This document shows, in pieces, positions 13,915 through 16,209 of a stretch of DNA of 16,209 nt. Origin of the DNA: DAIUCA01 sp964613675 (GTDB lineage: Bacteria; Pseudomonadota; Gammaproteobacteria; Competibacterales; Competibacteraceae). The DNA lies in the NCBI GenBank assembly GCA_964613675.1, contig CAZTIH010000051.1, forward strand, positions 1 to 16,209, given 5' to 3'. Position numbers and translations under genes: made by a program. Position 1 is the stretch's first letter. Each line of letters opens with the position of its first letter. The notes under the pieces were generated by a model, which did not search any database, was not told the origin of the DNA, and worked only from the letters and a program-made list of their open reading frames with translations.

Positions 13915-14301
13915 CTACTGAGCTAGGGAAATCTCTTCTTCAAACTTTGCAACAATATCTAAATTGCTTAAAAAGGGACGTCGGTCTTCGTATTCCACGA
14001 TCAGGTAATTCACATTCCCGCGTCGTTCGATTTTGACATCTGCGGGTCGAATCACCGAGACGTAACCAATATCGAAGCGCCGCGCGATCGCTCGTCGTAG
14101 CTCGGCGGCAGACATGGTGGCCGCATTAGGCTCGTTGCGAACGCCTTGTAAAGCATAACGAACATCGTAATAGGCCATGTAGATAGGCACGACATTCATT
14201 GCTGTGAAGATGATGGCCCCGATCACCGCGAGCGTGATCATGAACATCATAGGGGTTAATCCTTTCGCCCTTAAGTTGTTGAATAGAGGTTGCTTTCTCA
14301 T
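13915..14301 (-). CDS. DUF4845-family single-pass membrane protein
   Basis: This small inner-membrane protein has 128 residues. After a basic N-terminus (MRKQPLFNNLRAKGLT) comes one hydrophobic helix (about 18-38), then a globular periplasmic-side domain with RRAIARRFDIGYV and a strand-rich end (VNYLIVEYEDRRPFLSNLDIVAKFEEE). DUF4845 proteins occur almost always between lepB and rnc in Gamma- and Betaproteobacteria, as here; their function is not established, though the type IV pilin-like N-terminus and position suggest an envelope role. It overlaps lepB by ATGA (14298-14301), and a GGAG lies about 10 bases before its start. Confidence 0.88.
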   Translation of the reverse strand: MRKQPLFNNLRAKGLTPMMFMITLAVIGAIIFTAMNVVPIYMAYYDVRYALQGVRNEPNAATMSAAELRRAIARRFDIGYVSVIRPADVKIERRGNVNYLIVEYEDRRPFLSNLDIVAKFEEEISLAQ

Positions 14302-15101
14302 TTAATTAAGGCTCCGATACGATGGCAATTGCCGTTGAAAGTGACACAGTCAAAATTCATCCAAATTAGCCACGCCTTTCCAATGAGGTGATCTTCCGAC
14401 ACAAAGCCCCAAAAGCGGCTGTCTTGGCTGTTATCGCGATTGTCGCCTAAAACAAAATAATGATCAGGGGGCACGGTATATTCCCAAGTTTCCGCACTCT
14501 GACCCCGTTGCATCCGTATTAAATACTCGTGTCCATCGAGCTGTTCCCAACGGTCGCTGTAGCCCCACGGTGCTGCTTGATCTTCCTCACTCACTAATCG
14601 TTGAGCCACCGATTGATCGTTGAGATAAAGCTGTTTGTTGCGGTAAGCGATATGGTCACCGGGAACCCCAATGATGCGCTTGATAAAAGCCGTATTAGGA
14701 TCTCTAGGATAACGGAAAACCGCTACTTCTCCGCGTTTTGGTGACCAACCAAAGTTGTCGAAACGCCAATGGGTAACGGGCATTCGTAAGCCATACGAAA
14801 ATTTCCCTACGAGAATAAAATCGCCGGCCAGCAGGGTCGGCATCATCGAACCCGACGGAATCCGAAACGGTTCAACAATAAACGAACGCAAGATCAAAAC
14901 GGCCAAAATGACAGGAAAAAATGAGCGGGCCGTCTCGATGAGAAAAGGCGGTTTTGGATGGCCAATATGCGGTTCTTCGGTATAACTGTTGATCCCCAAA
15001 TTGAAGCGGCGGCGGGGCGCAAAAATCAGTATATCTAGGGCGTAAATGCTCCCCGTTACGACCGCCGCAATCACCAAAACCGTTGCAAAATCAAAGTGCA
15101 T
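14298..15101 (-). CDS. lepB: Signal peptidase I
   Basis: This inner-membrane serine protease removes Sec and Tat signal peptides, such as those of the HiPIP and the NikL-type protein in this window. The 267-residue enzyme has two N-terminal membrane helices (about 5-27 and 58-75). The nucleophile is Ser85 in IPSGSMMPTL and the general base is Lys141 in FIKRIIGVPGDH. The later GDNRDNSQDSRFWGFV box is also present. Both catalytic residues are intact, and length and topology fit gammaproteobacterial LepB. It starts 20 bases after lepA and overlaps the DUF4845 gene by 4 bases. Confidence 0.97.
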   Translation of the reverse strand: MHFDFATVLVIAAVVTGSIYALDILIFAPRRRFNLGINSYTEEPHIGHPKPPFLIETARSFFPVILAVLILRSFIVEPFRIPSGSMMPTLLAGDFILVGKFSYGLRMPVTHWRFDNFGWSPKRGEVAVFRYPRDPNTAFIKRIIGVPGDHIAYRNKQLYLNDQSVAQRLVSEEDQAAPWGYSDRWEQLDGHEYLIRMQRGQSAETWEYTVPPDHYFVLGDNRDNSQDSRFWGFVSEDHLIGKAWLIWMNFDCVTFNGNCHRIGALIK

Positions 15102-15121
15102 AGAAAGGACTCTTCATTAGG

Positions 15122-16209
15122 CTATTTTTTATCAACTTGCAGAACGGCAAGAAACGCATCTTGTGGAATTTCGACGCGACCGACTTGTTTCATTCGTCGC
15201 TTGCCCGCTTTCTGTTTGTCGAGGAGCTTGCGTTTACGGGAAATATCGCCGCCGTAGCATTTTGCTAACACATTCTTACGCAAGGCTTTTACGGTGGTTC
15301 GCGCAATAATTTTGGCCCCAATAGCGGCTTGAATGGCAATCTCAAACATCTGTTGCGGAATAATCTCTTTCATTCGCTCACATAGGTCGCGACCGCGATA
15401 AGGCGCTTGATCGCGATGCGTAATTGTTGAGAGCGCATCTACACTTTCCCCGTTAATCAGAACATCCAGACGAACCAATGTCGCTGCTTGAAATCGGTCG
15501 AGTTGATAATCAAACGAAGCAAATCCCCGACTGATCGACTTTAAGCGATCAAAAAAGTCGAGGACGACTTCGCTTAATGGCAAGTCAAAACGCAGATTTA
15601 CCTGAGTTCCCAGGTACAAAATATCGCGCTGAGTGCCGCGTTTTTCGATACATAGGCTGATGATGGCCCCAACAAATTCAGGAGGCGAAAGAATGTTGGC
15701 AATAATGATGGGTTCGCGAATCTCTTCGACTTCACCAGAGGGCGGCAACTTAGAAGGGTTGTCAATTTCGATGACTTCGCCTGTATTTTTCAGAATCTGA
15801 TAAATCACTGTAGGCGCTGTCGTGATCAAATCCAGATCGTATTCCCGTTCTAACCGCTCTTGCACGATGTCCATATGCAACATGCCAAGAAAGCCGCAGC
15901 GGAAGCCAAAGCCCAACGCCTGCGAAGTTTCCGGCTCAAAAAACAACGAAGAGTCATTCAATTTCAGCTTCTGTAAGGCTTCCCGCAGCTTCTCGTAATC
16001 TTCTGAATCGGTTGGAAAAAGCCCGGCAAAGACGCGAGGTTGAATGGTGCGGAACCCCGGAAGCGCCTCAAGTGTGGGGTGGGCATCGTCGGTAATGGTA
16101 TCGCCGACTGGTGCTCCGCCAATTTCCTTAATCCCCGCCACGACAAAGCCTACTTCCCCCGCACGCAGTTGGGGGAGTTCCCGAGGTTTGGGCGTGAAAA
16201 TACCGATTT
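15122..16209 (-). CDS. lepA: Elongation factor 4 (LepA), C-terminal part, cut by window edge
   Basis: LepA/EF4 is a ribosome-bound translational GTPase implicated in back-translocation and in 30S assembly or initiation efficiency. About 361 residues of roughly 600 are in view; the frame stays open from the stop at 15122 to the right edge and enters with IGIFTPKPRELPQLRAGEVGF, which aligns with the end of domain II. Domains III and V and the LepA-specific C-terminal domain follow, with GAKIIARTTVKALRKNVLAKCYGGD and SRKRKLLDKQKAGKRRMK. The GTPase domain lies outside the window, so its motifs cannot be checked. It is the first gene in view of the operon, with lepB 20 bases downstream. Confidence 0.97.
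   Translation of the reverse strand, partial: IGIFTPKPRELPQLRAGEVGFVVAGIKEIGGAPVGDTITDDAHPTLEALPGFRTIQPRVFAGLFPTDSEDYEKLREALQKLKLNDSSLFFEPETSQALGFGFRCGFLGMLHMDIVQERLEREYDLDLITTAPTVIYQILKNTGEVIEIDNPSKLPPSGEVEEIREPIIIANILSPPEFVGAIISLCIEKRGTQRDILYLGTQVNLRFDLPLSEVVLDFFDRLKSISRGFASFDYQLDRFQAATLVRLDVLINGESVDALSTITHRDQAPYRGRDLCERMKEIIPQQMFEIAIQAAIGAKIIARTTVKALRKNVLAKCYGGDISRKRKLLDKQKAGKRRMKQVGRVEIPQDAFLAVLQVDKK

Noticed and set aside
1..16209. CRISPR arrays, tRNA or rRNA genes, insertion sequences, integrase or phage genes
   Set aside because: No direct-repeat array, no transposase- or integrase-like product and no tRNA-like clover pattern was seen on reading; a tRNAscan or repeat search was not possible.

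Overview
The window looks like ordinary chromosome from a gammaproteobacterium. The best evidence is the block lepA-lepB-DUF4845-rnc-era-recO on the minus strand, an order typical of Gamma- and Betaproteobacteria. A Tat-exported high-potential iron-sulfur protein, a B12-dependent ribonucleotide reductase and an ECF-type nickel/cobalt importer would suit a sulfur-oxidising or phototrophic-type lineage, but that placement is inference. No rRNA, tRNA, CRISPR array, insertion sequence or phage gene is visible, and no stretch longer than 300 bases lacks a gene.

Layout. Positions 1-464 (minus) hold the N-terminal part of the adenosylcobalamin-dependent ribonucleotide reductase gene nrdJ. A divergent control region of about 180 bases with clear dyad symmetry follows, then a coupled pair of outer-membrane lipoprotein genes (645-1744), the second with a FlgO domain, closed by a strong terminator. 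Next is a large M16C zinc metallopeptidase (1941-4868). Tightly packed behind it come an EamA/DMT permease and a four-gene ECF nickel/cobalt importer: S component (CbiM/NikM), periplasmic auxiliary subunit (NikL/CbiL type), T component (CbiQ/NikQ) and ATPase (CbiO/NikO). The run ends in a terminator that lies back to back with one serving the opposite strand.

Positions 8371-9621 (minus) encode the HiPIP and a monofunctional prephenate dehydratase (phenylalanine synthesis). Divergent from these are a RuvC-like RNase H-fold protein, an overlapping unknown membrane protein, and argB (arginine synthesis). argB runs tail to tail into recO, sharing a few bases of stop codon.

Positions 11644-16209 (minus) are the compact lepA-lepB-DUF4845-rnc-era-recO operon, linked mostly by 4-base overlaps or very short gaps. 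It joins translation fidelity (EF4), signal peptide cleavage, RNA processing (RNase III), 16S rRNA/30S maturation (Era) and recombinational repair (RecO). lepA runs off the right edge.

I see no convincing new multi-gene system. The most interesting items are the uncharacterised RuvC-like plus membrane protein pair, the FlgO-type lipoprotein pair with no flagellar context, the probable CTG start of the EamA gene, and two dyad-symmetric leader or operator elements.
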